Shown piece after piece: positions 23,224-33,103 of a stretch of DNA of 36,810 nt. The translations under genes were made by a program, and so were the position numbers. This DNA is from Schwartzia sp. (in: firmicutes) (GTDB lineage: Bacteria > Bacillota > Negativicutes > Selenomonadales > Selenomonadaceae): the NCBI GenBank assembly GCA_017383125.1, contig JAFNYY010000090.1, forward strand, positions 1 through 36,810, given 5' to 3'. Every line of letters starts with the position of its first letter. The first letter of the stretch is position 1. Under the pieces are notes generated by a model that was given only the letters and a program-made list of their open reading frames with translations, did not search any database and was not told the origin of the DNA.

Positions 23224-24468
23224 ATGTCTTTTTCTATGGCAGCAAGTCATGCCGCTAACAAGAAGCTTAGCGATGCAATTTTCGGAGCCAGTGCCGCCTG
23301 CCAGGCTGCAGCCGCCAAGGTCGGTGCCGACAAAGTAACCAATGCCACCATCGGTGCTATCATGGATGAGCAGGAGAAGCTTGCCTGCATTCCTACCATG
23401 GAAAAAGTATTCCGTGCTCTCCCGATTACTGATGCTATTGCCTACGCACCCATCACCGGTCTGCCGGGCTACCTTGACACCGTTGTTGACCTGACCTTCG
23501 CTGATATGCGTCCGCAGGGCTACACCGCTGCCTGCGCTACTGCCGGCGGTACCGGTGCCATCCATCACGCTATTGCCAATTATTCTGAGATTGGCGACGA
23601 AGTCCTCACCAGCGACTGGTACTGGGGCCCCTACAGCGTACTCTGCCAGGAGCAGGGCCGCAAGCTGGCCACCTATGAGCTGTTCGATGCTCAGCAGAAC
23701 TTCAATATCAAAGGCTTCACCGCCAAGGTAGAGGAGCTTCTCGGCAAGCAGGAATCCCTGCTGGTCATTATCAACACTCCGGCTCACAATCCTACCGGCT
23801 ACAGCCTCAGCGAAGAGGACTGGGGTCAGGTAATTGATGTAGTCAAGGCTCAGGCTGCCAAGGGCAAGAAGGTAACCGTCCTCGTTGATATCGCCTACAT
23901 CGACTATGCCGGTGAGAAGAACGAGACCCGCAAGTTCATGAAGATGTTCGAGGGTATGCCGGAGAATGTCATGATTCTCTTCGCATTCTCCATGTCCAAG
24001 GGCTACACCATGTACGGCCAGCGCTGCGGCGCTATCATCGGACTCACCCAGTCCAAGGCTGTCATCGATGAGTTTGCCGATGCCGTTAAGTTCTCCAGTC
24101 GTGCCACCTGGTCCAACTGCAACCGCGGTGCCATGACTGTCCTCACCACCATTCAGCAGGACAAGGCTCTCCTGGCTCAGTTCGAGAAGGAGCGTGCTGA
24201 GTACTATGAAATCATCAAGCAGCGTGGCGCAATCTTCATGGAGGAGGCAAAGGCCTGCGGCCTCAACGCTCTTCCGTACAAGGCCGGCTTCTTCCTCTCC
24301 ATCCCGTCTGTTGACCCGGGTGCCGTCTGCGACAAGCTCCACGACGACCTCATCTTCGCAGTTCCCCTCAAGAAGGGCGTCCGCGTAGCTGTCTGCGCAG
24401 TATCCATCGCCAAGATGAAGGGTATGGCTCAGAAGATTAAGAATGCCATGACTGCCGTCGGTCAGTAA
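23224..24468 (+). CDS. Class I/II PLP-dependent aminotransferase
   Basis: Fold-type I aminotransferase, probably acting on aspartate or aromatic amino acids, of the TyrB/AspC-like group. The 414-residue protein has the PLP-site features TAGGTGAIHHAI (phosphate-binding turn), NTPAHNPTGYSLSEEDW (the Asn and NPTG block), LVDIAYIDYAG (Asp and Tyr) and the Schiff-base Lys259 in FSMSKGYTMYG. Substrate-side residues cannot be read with certainty, so the substrate is inference. Codon use is very strongly biased toward C-ending codons, more than in the adjoining genes, indicating high expression. GGGAGG at 23210-23215 precedes the ATG, and it has its own promoter and terminator, making a single-gene unit. 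Confidence 0.88.
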   Translation: MSFSMAASHAANKKLSDAIFGASAACQAAAAKVGADKVTNATIGAIMDEQEKLACIPTMEKVFRALPITDAIAYAPITGLPGYLDTVVDLTFADMRPQGYTAACATAGGTGAIHHAIANYSEIGDEVLTSDWYWGPYSVLCQEQGRKLATYELFDAQQNFNIKGFTAKVEELLGKQESLLVIINTPAHNPTGYSLSEEDWGQVIDVVKAQAAKGKKVTVLVDIAYIDYAGEKNETRKFMKMFEGMPENVMILFAFSMSKGYTMYGQRCGAIIGLTQSKAVIDEFADAVKFSSRATWSNCNRGAMTVLTTIQQDKALLAQFEKERAEYYEIIKQRGAIFMEEAKACGLNALPYKAGFFLSIPSVDPGAVCDKLHDDLIFAVPLKKGVRVAVCAVSIAKMKGMAQKIKNAMTAVGQ

Positions 24469-24485
24469 TTAAATACAAATAATTC

Positions 24486-24532
24486 AAAGGGACTGTGAAA
24501 AATGATTGCTCATTTTTTCGCAGTCCCTTTTC
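24486..24532 (+). terminator. Terminator after the aminotransferase gene
   Basis: A nearly 20-bp stem (AAAGGGACTGTGAAAAATGA with TCATTTTTTCGCAGTCCCTTT, one bulge and one G-U) closes on a short loop and ends in TTTTCT, 18 nt after the stop. Confidence 0.88.
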
Positions 24533-24547
24533 TCGTATCGTTAAGCT

Positions 24548-24685
24548 CTTGGGCAAAAATGTCTGTAAAGAAACCGTTATGAACGCCGGTGCTTAGCGGT
24601 TGCCGAGGGAAGCGGCGGCAGAGCTTGGCACCGCTGGGTGAATAAATTGAGCGGAGGCGGGTTTCTGACAGACATTTTGCCCAAG
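24548..24685 (+). repeat. 138-bp palindromic element, copy 1 (upstream of glgC)
   Basis: Outer arms CTTGGGCAAAAATGTCTGT and ACAGACATTTTGCCCAAG pair almost perfectly, and AAAGAAACC/GGGTTTCT extends the stem. The core holds CGCCGGTGCTTAGCG (24584-24598) and GAGCTTGGCACCGC (from 24621). The core blocks recur in reverse orientation at 33104-33245. No reading frame; the function is unknown: a MITE-like element or a structured RNA. Confidence 0.85.
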
Positions 24686-24871
24686 AATGAGCCGTAATTT
24701 ATAAAATCCTTTCAAAGATAAAGCAGGAAAAGACAACAAAAATATAGAATAATTATATTTGGGTAGGTTTGTAGATTTATCAGACAGTACATAAAGAGAA
24801 CTCTGCGGATAAAAATAAAAGTCGCCGGCAGGGAAAAGAGCCGGCACGCATATTTTCGGGGAGGGAAATCT
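24686..24871 (+). promoter_or_regulatory. AT-rich leader of the glycogen operon
   Basis: An AT-rich stretch that must hold the glg promoter, although I cannot pick one with good -35 and -10 boxes. A GCCGGC/GCCGGC hairpin (24824-24845, 10-nt loop) lies just before the GGGGAGGG ribosome binding site of glgC; no T run follows it, so it is not a terminator. Confidence 0.4.
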
Positions 24872-26014
24872 ATGAAGATTCAATGTCTGGCCATGATTCT
24901 GGCCGGTGGTCAGGGCAGCCGTCTCGGTGTCCTGACGAAGTCAGTGGCAAAGCCTGCAGTAATGTTTGGCGGTAAGTACAGGATTATCGACTTTCCGTTG
25001 TCCAACTGTGCCAACTCCGGCATCAAGCGAGTTGGCGTTCTGACACAGTATCGGCCGCTGGAGCTGAACAACTATCTCGGCACCGGCGGCGCGTGGGACC
25101 TTGACCGTCACGAGGGCGGTGTTTTCATCCTGCCGCCGTACGCCCGTGAGAAGGGTGCCGACTGGTACAAGGGGACAGCCGACGCCATATATCAGAATAT
25201 AAACTTCATCGAGCTGTCCGATCCGGAATATGTGCTTATCCTTTCCGGTGACCACATCTACACCATGGACTATTCCAAGATGCTGGACAGCCACATCGCC
25301 AACGGCGCAGAGGCTACCATCGGCGTATTTGAGGTGCCCTGGGATGAAGCTCCCCGCTTCGGCATTATGAACACCGATGAGTCGGGCCGGATCACCGAGT
25401 TTGAGGAGAAACCGCCCCAGCCAAAGAGCAATCTGGCCTCCATGGGCATTTACATTTTCAACAAAGACTTCCTCGTGAGGTATCTTGAGGAGGATGCTGG
25501 ACTGGAAAACTCCAGCCATGACTTCGGCAAGGACATCATCCCCAAGATGCTGGCAGACAAGGCCCGGATGTTCTCCTACGCCTACGAAGGCTACTGGAAG
25601 GATGTAGGTACCATCGAGAGCCTCTGGCAGGCAAACATGGACCTGCTGGAGGACGAGCCACCCATCGACACAGACGGAAAATGGCAGATAAGCTCCAGCA
25701 ACCTCTCCATGCCCCCTCACTATGTGGGCAAGGAGGCAACGGTGAGCCGGGCAATGATAAGCGAAGGTGCTCAGATTCTCGGCTCGGTAGTCGGCTCAGT
25801 AGTATTCCCCGGTGTCCGGGTAGCCCGCGGCAGCGAAATCGAAAGCTCCGTAGTAATGCCCTTTGCCAAGATTGGCGAGGGGGCCAAAGTAGAGTATGCA
25901 ATCATCGCCTCCAATGCGGTGGTTGAGCCGGGCGCGGTAGTGAAGGGCGAGCCGGGAAAAATTGCGGTCGTAGCGGAAGGCGAAGTCGTCAAGGCTTCCG
26001 GCGCACAGGGCTGA
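24872..26014 (+). CDS. glgC: Glucose-1-phosphate adenylyltransferase, catalytic subunit
   Basis: Makes ADP-glucose from ATP and glucose-1-phosphate, the committed step of bacterial glycogen synthesis. The 380-residue protein has the intact nucleotide loop [21 protein letters not shown], then [15 protein letters not shown], the catalytic-Asp block [23 protein letters not shown] in the glucose-1-phosphate region, and a C-terminal left-handed beta-helix (about 290-370) of hexapeptide repeats. This is the length of Bacillus GlgC. It is followed 14 nt later by glgD, which suggests a GlgC-GlgD hetero-oligomer as in Bacillus and Geobacillus. GGGGAGGG at the 5' end; first gene of the operon. Confidence 0.97.
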   Translation: MKIQCLAMILAGGQGSRLGVLTKSVAKPAVMFGGKYRIIDFPLSNCANSGIKRVGVLTQYRPLELNNYLGTGGAWDLDRHEGGVFILPPYAREKGADWYKGTADAIYQNINFIELSDPEYVLILSGDHIYTMDYSKMLDSHIANGAEATIGVFEVPWDEAPRFGIMNTDESGRITEFEEKPPQPKSNLASMGIYIFNKDFLVRYLEEDAGLENSSHDFGKDIIPKMLADKARMFSYAYEGYWKDVGTIESLWQANMDLLEDEPPIDTDGKWQISSSNLSMPPHYVGKEATVSRAMISEGAQILGSVVGSVVFPGVRVARGSEIESSVVMPFAKIGEGAKVEYAIIASNAVVEPGAVVKGEPGKIAVVAEGEVVKASGAQG

Positions 26015-26028
26015 GGGGAGGAAAAGTC

Positions 26029-27138
26029 ATGAAGAATGTATTGGGCATAATCAGCCTTGTTCAGGATAATTCCCAGATTAAAGAATTTACCGCGAAGCGT
26101 CCTATCGGTGCAATCCCCATTGCCGGCCGTTATCGCCTCATTGATTTCAGCCTGTCCAATCTGGTAAACTCCGGAGTGGACAATGTGGGCATCATGCTGC
26201 CGCCCCGTTCCCGCTCTCTCCTGGACCATGTGCGAAGCGGTAAGGACTGGGATCTGGCCAGAAAGCGCAAGGGCCTTATTTATCTGCCGCCCACCATTGA
26301 CGGTGAGCGCAGCTGTCTCGGCAACATCATGAGTGCCTATGACAATATGGACTTCGTCAATCAGAGCGAGGAGGACTATGTACTCCTGGTGGGCGGCGAT
26401 ATCGTTTACAATATGGATTTCACGCCGGTATATGACTTCCTTGAGGAATCAGGAGCCGACATCGCAGTCGTCTACACCAAGGCAAGGGATAACAAAAATG
26501 ATTCCGGTGCGGTGCTGACGGTGACTCAGGGGACCAATGTGGTGACGGATATCGCTCTGAAGTCCAGCGTGAGGGCCGGAGAAAATGTGGGACTGGGCAT
26601 CTACCTGATGAAGAAGTCGGTATATGCTGACTTGGTCACCACCTCCTACGAGCATGGCGGAGTAGATTTCCTCCGGGATGCGCTGATGACCATGGGAGAC
26701 AGATACATCGCCGTCGGCTATGAGCATGAAGGCTATGCTGTCACCATTGGCTCCACCATGACCTACTACCGCGTCAGCATGGAGATGCTGGACCCGGCCG
26801 TGTGGGAAGAGCTGTTCATGGGTGAGCGCACCGTCTACACGAAGCTGAGAGACAAGGCTCCGGTAGAGTACAAGTCTACCGCCGAGGTCAGCGACACGCT
26901 GGCTGCCAACGGCTGCACGATTCGCGGCAAGGTTGACCACAGCGTCCTCTTCCGCGGAGTAGTGGTTGAGGAAAGGGCGGTCGTGAAAAACTGTATCATC
27001 ATGCAGGATGCAGTCATCCATGCCGGTGCCCAGATTTCAAACGCCATTCTGGACAAGAATGTCGTCATTACAGAAGACAAGCGTCTCAGCGGCGCCTTCA
27101 ACTATCCGATGATTATTGGTAAGGACATCACGATTTAA
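26029..27138 (+). CDS. glgD: Glucose-1-phosphate adenylyltransferase, GlgD regulatory-type subunit
   Basis: Homologue of GlgC that has lost the catalytic nucleotide loop: where GlgC reads GGQGSRLG, this protein reads ISLVQDNSQIKEF, while the following RYRLIDFSLSNLVNSGVDNVG is kept. The glucose-1-phosphate side and the C-terminal beta-helix (about 285-360, including AVVKNCIIMQDAVIHAGAQ) remain. In characterised Bacillus-type systems GlgD alone is inactive or poor and raises GlgC activity in the mixed complex; I infer the same here. The 369-residue length is normal. GGGGAGG lies before the ATG, and glgP follows after 31 nt. Confidence 0.95.
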   Translation: MKNVLGIISLVQDNSQIKEFTAKRPIGAIPIAGRYRLIDFSLSNLVNSGVDNVGIMLPPRSRSLLDHVRSGKDWDLARKRKGLIYLPPTIDGERSCLGNIMSAYDNMDFVNQSEEDYVLLVGGDIVYNMDFTPVYDFLEESGADIAVVYTKARDNKNDSGAVLTVTQGTNVVTDIALKSSVRAGENVGLGIYLMKKSVYADLVTTSYEHGGVDFLRDALMTMGDRYIAVGYEHEGYAVTIGSTMTYYRVSMEMLDPAVWEELFMGERTVYTKLRDKAPVEYKSTAEVSDTLAANGCTIRGKVDHSVLFRGVVVEERAVVKNCIIMQDAVIHAGAQISNAILDKNVVITEDKRLSGAFNYPMIIGKDITI

Positions 27139-27169
27139 CAATCGCTTTCTTTACCGGGAGGGAAATTTA

Positions 27170-29653
27170 TTGGCTATCGAATCGAAAAGACCGCAGATGA
27201 AGGACTTCAAGGACCGGTTCATCATAACGGCCAGAACGCTCTACGGTCGTGACCTGAACGACCTGAGTAAGGAGGAGCTGTATCAGACTCTGGCAGCTAC
27301 CGTGAAGCAGTATGTTTCGGGAAACTGGATCAAGACAAACCGGGCCTACAAGGACCGCGGGGTAAAGCAGGTCTACTATTTCTCCGTGGAATTTCTTCTG
27401 GGGCGTCTCCTGAATACAAACCTTGTAAACCTTGGTATTCGCCAGGAGGTAGAGGAGCAGCTGAAGGAGCTGGGGGTAGAGCTGGATGAGCTTATCCCCG
27501 AAGAGCGGGATGCCGGTCTTGGCAACGGCGGCCTCGGCCGTCTGGCTGCCTGCTTCATTGACTCTATGGCATCTCTCGGCCTGCCGGGCAACGGCTGCAG
27601 TATCCGTTACCGCTATGGTCTGTTTGAGCAGCATATTCTCGACGGAAATCAGGTAGAGATACCGGACAACTGGCTGAAAAACGCCTTTGCCTGGGAATAT
27701 CGCAAGCCGGACAAATCCGTCCATGTCCACTTCGGCGGCAACGCCTACATGACGGAGAACGAGGACGGCTCCCTGAAGCTCGTTCACGAGGGCGGCTACA
27801 AGGTGCTGGCTGTCCCTTACGATGTGCCGGTGGTCGGCTATGACAATTCTACCGTCAATACTCTCCGCCTGTGGAACAGCGAGGTGGACGAGGACTTCCA
27901 GACCAACATGGTCATGACTGAGGAGCAGGTGGCTGCACACCATCAGTACTATGATTCTGTGCAGAATATCACCAAATTCCTCTATCCCAATGACAATACC
28001 TATGAAGGACGGGCGCTGCGTCTGGTGCAGGAATACTTCTTCGTATCCGCCGGCGTTCAGAGCATAGTGGAGCATCATCTGAAGGAAGGCGTAAAGCCTG
28101 TACAGCTCCCCGACCGGGTAGAAATCCATATCAATGATACCCATCCTGCCCTCTGCGTAGCGGAAATAATGCGTATCCTCGTTGACGAGCAGGGCATGGA
28201 CTGGGAGCCGGCCTGGGAAACTACCCACCGGATGATTGCCTATACGAACCACACCATCATGCCGGAGGCACTGGAGAAGTGGCCGGTAGAGATGGTGAAG
28301 CGCTTTATCCCCCGTATCTACATGATTATCGAGGAGATAAACCGCCGCTTCCTTATCGATGTCCGCCGCCGCTATCCCGGTGACGAGGAGCGGGTACGGG
28401 CCATGTCCATCATTCAGGACGGCAGCGTCCACATGGCCAGACTTTCCGTAGTGGGCAGCCACAGCGTAAACGGCGTTGCCAAGATTCACTCGGAAATTCT
28501 CTGCCGTGAGACGATGCAGAAATTCAGCGAATTCTACCCCGGTAAATTCAACAACAAGACAAACGGCATCACCCACCGCCGCTGGCTCATTGCCGCCAAT
28601 CCCCAGCTTGCCGACCTGCTGGACGAAACTATTTCCCCGGTCTGGCGGAAGGCTCCGGAGCGTCTGGAGGATTTGAAGCCCTTCGCTGATGATGCCTCCT
28701 TCCGGGATAAGCTGGAACAAGTGAAGTGCCGACGCAAGGACGAGCTGGCAGCCTATGTGGCGAAGTACAACGACCTGATAATCGACCCCGAGTCCATCTT
28801 TGACATACAGGTCAAGAGAATCCATTCCTATAAGCGCCAGCTGATGAATATCCTGCACATTATGTATCAGTATGACCGGCTGAAAAATGACCCGGAGTAC
28901 GATGTGCAGCCAATCACCTACTTCTTCGGCGGCAAGGCGGCTCCCGGCTACTACATTGCCAAGGAGACCATCCGCCTTATCAACGCAGTAGCAAAAAAGG
29001 TAAACAACGATCCGCTGGTTCGCGGCCGGATGAAGGTCGTATTCCTGGTGAACTTCGGCGTATCGGTAGGCGAGCTTGTATATCCCGCCGCCGATATAAG
29101 CGAGCAGATTTCCACCGCCAGCAAAGAGGCTTCCGGTACCGGAAACATGAAATTCATGATGAACGGTGCCATCACCCTCGGCACGATGGACGGAGCAAAT
29201 GTAGAAATCTGTGACATCGTCGGTCAGGACAACTGCGTAATCTTCGGTCTGCGGGCCCACGAGGTCATCGGCTTCTACCGCAACGGTATGTACTCAGCCT
29301 GGAACGAATACAACGGCAACGCCGGTCTGCGCCGGGTGGTTGACCAGCTTACGGACGGTACCTACGGCGACTTCGGCTCCCTCCGTGACTACCTGCTCAA
29401 CCACAATGATGAGTATTTCATCCTCAAGGACTTCGGGGCATATCGCGACGCCCACGAGGAAATCGTCCGCCGCTACGGACAGCGTGACGCCTGGCTGAAA
29501 TCCTCTGCGATAAATATTGCCGGCTCCGGCTTCTTCTCGTCGGACCGCACTATAAGAGAGTACGCCAGAGACATCTGGCGCATAAGTCCGCTGGAGATAC
29601 AGGGGACAAGGAAAGAGAAGCCTATAGAGCCGCTGCGGCCCTACGGCTATTGA
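27170..29653 (+). CDS. glgP: Glycogen/starch phosphorylase
   Basis: PLP-dependent GT35 phosphorylase releasing glucose-1-phosphate from alpha-1,4-glucan ends; the product can be respent by GlgC or enter glycolysis. Motifs in the 827-residue protein include YYFSVEFLLGRLL, the glycine-rich GLGNGGLGRLAACF, the block NDTHPALCVAEIMRIL, VKRIHSYKRQLMNIL, and the PLP site EASGTGNMKFMMNGA, with Lys661. I chose a TTG start at 27170 because GGGAGGG lies 7 nt upstream; the earlier GTG at 27116 lies inside glgD, and the next ATG is at 27194. It belongs to the tight glgCDPBA run, 24 nt before glgB. Confidence 0.96.
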   Translation: MAIESKRPQMKDFKDRFIITARTLYGRDLNDLSKEELYQTLAATVKQYVSGNWIKTNRAYKDRGVKQVYYFSVEFLLGRLLNTNLVNLGIRQEVEEQLKELGVELDELIPEERDAGLGNGGLGRLAACFIDSMASLGLPGNGCSIRYRYGLFEQHILDGNQVEIPDNWLKNAFAWEYRKPDKSVHVHFGGNAYMTENEDGSLKLVHEGGYKVLAVPYDVPVVGYDNSTVNTLRLWNSEVDEDFQTNMVMTEEQVAAHHQYYDSVQNITKFLYPNDNTYEGRALRLVQEYFFVSAGVQSIVEHHLKEGVKPVQLPDRVEIHINDTHPALCVAEIMRILVDEQGMDWEPAWETTHRMIAYTNHTIMPEALEKWPVEMVKRFIPRIYMIIEEINRRFLIDVRRRYPGDEERVRAMSIIQDGSVHMARLSVVGSHSVNGVAKIHSEILCRETMQKFSEFYPGKFNNKTNGITHRRWLIAANPQLADLLDETISPVWRKAPERLEDLKPFADDASFRDKLEQVKCRRKDELAAYVAKYNDLIIDPESIFDIQVKRIHSYKRQLMNILHIMYQYDRLKNDPEYDVQPITYFFGGKAAPGYYIAKETIRLINAVAKKVNNDPLVRGRMKVVFLVNFGVSVGELVYPAADISEQISTASKEASGTGNMKFMMNGAITLGTMDGANVEICDIVGQDNCVIFGLRAHEVIGFYRNGMYSAWNEYNGNAGLRRVVDQLTDGTYGDFGSLRDYLLNHNDEYFILKDFGAYRDAHEEIVRRYGQRDAWLKSSAINIAGSGFFSSDRTIREYARDIWRISPLEIQGTRKEKPIEPLRPYGY

Positions 29654-29677
29654 TATGAATTTGAAGGGGGAGCTTTT

Positions 29678-31615
29678 GTGAAACCATCGGCCATAGAGGA
29701 TTTTGACCTCTATCTGTTCCATCAGGGCACGAACTTCCACGCATACCGTCTGCTGGGAGCGCATCCCATGGAGGAAAACGGCAAGGTGGGAGTCCGCTTC
29801 GCCGTGTGGGCTCCGAATGCGGCGGAGGTCAGCGTAGTCGGCGACTTCAACGAATGGAACCCAATGGCAAACCCTCTTACCCGTCAGTCTGACGGAGAAA
29901 TATGGGCCGGTTTCGTCTGCGGCCTGGGCAAGGAGACAATATATAAATATTCCATCCTGCCGCAGGGCGCTGCCCCGGACAGCCGAATCCTGAAGGCTGA
30001 CCCCTTTGCCCTCTGCGCAGAGGTACCGCCGCAGACCGCCTCCCGGGTCTACGATTTCGGCGAGTACGAATGGCATGATGACCAATGGCAGCAGGAGAAG
30101 AAGGGTAAGTCCTCCTACGGCCGTCCCATGCTCACATATGAGGTGCATCTCGGCTCATGGCGGAGGACACCCGACGGCGAGACTCTCAGCTATCGGGATT
30201 TGGCACAGCACCTCATCGACTACTGTGTGGAAATGAACTACACCCATCTGGAGCTGATGCCGCTGGCAGAGCATCCCTTCGGCGGTTCATGGGGTTATCA
30301 GGGAACAGGCTACTTCGCCGCCACCAGCCGCTACGGCCGGCCGGAGGACCTGATGTATCTCATTGACCGGGCCCATCAGAAGGGCATCGCCGTGATTATG
30401 GACTGGGTACCCGGTCACTTCTGCAAGGACGCCCACGGACTGTATCATTTCGACGGACGCAATCTTTATGAGTCTGACAACGAGCAGCGGTCAGAAAACC
30501 GGGAATGGGGTACCGTAAACTTCGACTACGGACGCACCGAGGTCAGGAGCTTCCTCATATCTTCCGCGATGTTCTGGCTGGAGGAATACCATATCGACGG
30601 ACTCCGCATCGATGCGGTAGGCAATATGCTGTATCTCAATTACGGCCGCAAAGACGGAGAGTGGCAGCCAAATAAGTACGGCGAAAACGGCAATCTGGAG
30701 GCAATAGAGTTCATCCACAAGCTGAACGAAGCCGTGTTCAAGTACCATCCCGAGGCTCTGATGATAGCCGAGGAGGCTACCGACTGGCCGAAAATGTCCC
30801 GCCCTATATACATGGGAGGCATGGGCTTCAACTACAAGTGGAACATGGGCTGGATGAACGATATGCTTCGCTACATGGCCCTTGATCCCATCTACAGGAA
30901 GTGGAATCACGACAAGCTCACCTTCTCCATAATGTACGCCTTCAATGAAAACTATGTCCTGCCGCTGTCCCACGATGAGGTGGTACACGGCAAGAAATCC
31001 CTGCTGGACAAAATGCCCGGCGACTACTGGCAGAAATTTGCAAACCTTAGAGCCTTCTACGGCTACTGGATGGCGCATCCCGGCAAGAAGCTGCTGTTTA
31101 TGGGAGGAGAGTTCGGTCAGGTCATCGAATGGAAGTATGATGACAGCCTCGACTGGCATCTGACGGAAAAATACCCGAAGCATGAGGAAATGCTTCGCTA
31201 CAGCAAGGCCCTCAATGAATTCTATGTGAAGAACAGAGCCTTCTGGGATATAGACTGCGATTACGAGGGCTTTGAGTGGATTGATTGCAACGACGCAGAG
31301 CGCAGTATTATCGCCTTCCAGCGCCGTACTGATGATCATGACGACTTCATTATCGCCGTGATAAACTTCACCCCGGAGGTGCGTCAGGGATACAGACTGG
31401 CGGTGCCGAAAAGGGGAGTTTACAGAGAAGTATTCAACAGTGATCTGTATTGCTATGGTGGCTCCGGAGTACAGAACGAAGGAGACTTCACGGCTGAAGC
31501 CGTCCCCCACATGGGTAAAGACTACAGTATACAGATTACATTGCCGCCCCTGTCGGCAATATATTTACGGAAGATTAAACCCGGTGTCCCTGAGTCAGAG
31601 AAAAGCAACGAGTGA
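29678..31615 (+). CDS. glgB: 1,4-alpha-glucan branching enzyme
   Basis: GH13 enzyme that cuts alpha-1,4 chains and reattaches them as alpha-1,6 branches. The 645-residue protein has the N-terminal CBM48 (FAVWAPNAAEVSVVGDFNEWN, about 45-65), then the TIM barrel with MELMPLAEHPF-like region 1 (YTHLELMPLAEHPF), GSWGYQGTGYFA, the nucleophile Asp312 in GLRIDAVGNMLY, the acid/base Glu365 in MIAEEATDWP, and Asp433 in LPLSHDEVVHGKKSLL. All three catalytic acids are present. GTG start at 29678 with GGGGGAG upstream. It ends only 15 nt before glgA. Confidence 0.97.
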   Translation: MKPSAIEDFDLYLFHQGTNFHAYRLLGAHPMEENGKVGVRFAVWAPNAAEVSVVGDFNEWNPMANPLTRQSDGEIWAGFVCGLGKETIYKYSILPQGAAPDSRILKADPFALCAEVPPQTASRVYDFGEYEWHDDQWQQEKKGKSSYGRPMLTYEVHLGSWRRTPDGETLSYRDLAQHLIDYCVEMNYTHLELMPLAEHPFGGSWGYQGTGYFAATSRYGRPEDLMYLIDRAHQKGIAVIMDWVPGHFCKDAHGLYHFDGRNLYESDNEQRSENREWGTVNFDYGRTEVRSFLISSAMFWLEEYHIDGLRIDAVGNMLYLNYGRKDGEWQPNKYGENGNLEAIEFIHKLNEAVFKYHPEALMIAEEATDWPKMSRPIYMGGMGFNYKWNMGWMNDMLRYMALDPIYRKWNHDKLTFSIMYAFNENYVLPLSHDEVVHGKKSLLDKMPGDYWQKFANLRAFYGYWMAHPGKKLLFMGGEFGQVIEWKYDDSLDWHLTEKYPKHEEMLRYSKALNEFYVKNRAFWDIDCDYEGFEWIDCNDAERSIIAFQRRTDDHDDFIIAVINFTPEVRQGYRLAVPKRGVYREVFNSDLYCYGGSGVQNEGDFTAEAVPHMGKDYSIQITLPPLSAIYLRKIKPGVPESEKSNE

Positions 31616-31630
31616 CGAGGAGTGGTTTTA

Positions 31631-33079
31631 GTGGCAGAGAAAAAACTGAATGTCCTTTTTGTGGCGTCCGAAGCGGTTCCCTTTGTGAAGACCGGCGGCC
31701 TCGCCGATGTAGCAGGCTCACTGCCGAAAGCCCTTATGGCAGAAAATATACAGCCGGTAGTGATAATTCCCAAATACCAAAGCATCCCGGAGGAAATGCG
31801 CTGCCGGATGGAGCATATATACGACGGAAGCATCCAGCTGGCTTGGCGTCAGAAATATATCGGGCTTGATATGCTGGAGCATGACGGCGTGAAATATTAC
31901 TTCGTGGACAACGGAGACTATTTTCAGCGGGAGAAGCTTTACGGCTACGATGATGATGCCGAGCGCTTTGCCTTCTTCTGCCGCGGTGTCCTGTCCCTCC
32001 TGCCGGCTATGGATTTCTGGCCGGAGGTCATCCATCTGAACGACTGGCATACCGCAATGATTGCTCCGTATCTGAAATATGACTTCAGCGGCGACGAGCG
32101 CTACAGAGATATTAAGACCGTATTCACCATCCACAACCTGAAGTATCAGGGCGTATTCAATCCCGACTATGTCACGGATGTCCTTGGTCTCGACCGCGCC
32201 CTCTTTGACAGCGGTGTGCTGGAGCAGAGCGGCGCACTGAACTATATGAAGAGTGCCATCGTCTGCTGTGACCACATCACTACCGTCAGCCGCACCTATG
32301 CGGAGGAGGTTCGCTACTCCTATTTCGGTGAGGGGCTGGATGGGCTGCTGGGTCAGCGGGCCGGTGACCTGACGGGCATAACGAACGGAATCGACGGAGA
32401 TATGTACAATCCGGAAAATGATAAATGCCTGTATCACACCTACAACATCCGTACCATCGACAAAAAGCTGGACAACAAGCAGGAGCTGCAGAAGCAGCTT
32501 GGACTGGAGGAAAACCGTAGCATCCCTATGCTGGCTATCATCAGCCGTCTGGTGGAGCAGAAGGGTTTTGACCTCTGCGTGCGGACAATGGATGAGCTGC
32601 TGCGGACAGATAAGGTGCAGCTTGTCGTACTCGGCACCGGTGACAAGTTCTACGAGGACTGGTTCATGGGACTTGCCTGGCGTTTCCCCGGACGGGTATC
32701 CGTGAATATCGGCTTCTCCGATGAGCTGTCCCGCCGGACATATGCGGCGGCAGACCTGTTCCTGATGCCCAGCGTCTTTGAGCCCTGCGGCCTCAGTCAG
32801 CTCATTGCCATGCGCTACGGAGCCATTCCGGTAGTTCACGCCATCGGCGGTCTGAGGGATACAGTAGTACCCTTTGACAAGCTGAATCTTACCGGTACCG
32901 GATTTACCTTTGAAAGCTACAACGCCCATGATTTTCTTTATGCCATTCGTCGGGCTCTGGGAGTCTGTGAGGACTACGAGCTGCGGAGCAGCGTCATGAG
33001 GAATGCCATGGAGGCGGATTTCAGCTGGGCCAAGAGTGCCGGAGAGTATGCGGCACTCTATCGCCGATTGACAGAATAA
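31631..33079 (+). CDS. glgA: Glycogen synthase (ADP-glucose type)
   Basis: GT5 retaining glycosyltransferase extending alpha-1,4-glucan from ADP-glucose. The 482-residue protein has the ADP-glucose loop VPFVKTGGLADVAGSLPKAL near the N terminus, HLNDWHTAMIAPYLKY, FTIHNLKYQGVF, GITNGIDGDMYNP, the C-terminal-domain ISRLVEQKGFDL, and the active-site block FEPCGLSQLIAMRYGAIP. I chose the GTG at 31631 because GAGGAG ends 8 nt upstream; an in-frame GTG at 31622 lies inside that SD. It ends the tight operon; copy 2 of the palindromic element starts 25 nt after its stop. Confidence 0.97.
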   Translation: MAEKKLNVLFVASEAVPFVKTGGLADVAGSLPKALMAENIQPVVIIPKYQSIPEEMRCRMEHIYDGSIQLAWRQKYIGLDMLEHDGVKYYFVDNGDYFQREKLYGYDDDAERFAFFCRGVLSLLPAMDFWPEVIHLNDWHTAMIAPYLKYDFSGDERYRDIKTVFTIHNLKYQGVFNPDYVTDVLGLDRALFDSGVLEQSGALNYMKSAIVCCDHITTVSRTYAEEVRYSYFGEGLDGLLGQRAGDLTGITNGIDGDMYNPENDKCLYHTYNIRTIDKKLDNKQELQKQLGLEENRSIPMLAIISRLVEQKGFDLCVRTMDELLRTDKVQLVVLGTGDKFYEDWFMGLAWRFPGRVSVNIGFSDELSRRTYAAADLFLMPSVFEPCGLSQLIAMRYGAIPVVHAIGGLRDTVVPFDKLNLTGTGFTFESYNAHDFLYAIRRALGVCEDYELRSSVMRNAMEADFSWAKSAGEYAALYRRLTE

Positions 33080-33103
33080 AATTGAGCTGATAAATAAAAA
33101 TGA

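Noticed and set aside
24548-24685. CRISPR repeat or tRNA-like structure in the palindromic element
   Set aside because: Only one unit per site with no spacers, and no acceptor or anticodon geometry; the repeated-palindrome explanation fits better.
24824-24845. GCCGGC hairpin before the glgC ribosome binding site as a riboswitch or terminator
   Set aside because: Only six base pairs, no T run and no larger conserved fold; kept only as a note in the leader entry.
27167-29260. 697-codon minus-strand frame opposite glgP
   Set aside because: Very long but wholly antisense to a conserved enzyme; lacks a ribosome binding site and any family signature. Length follows from the sense codon bias.
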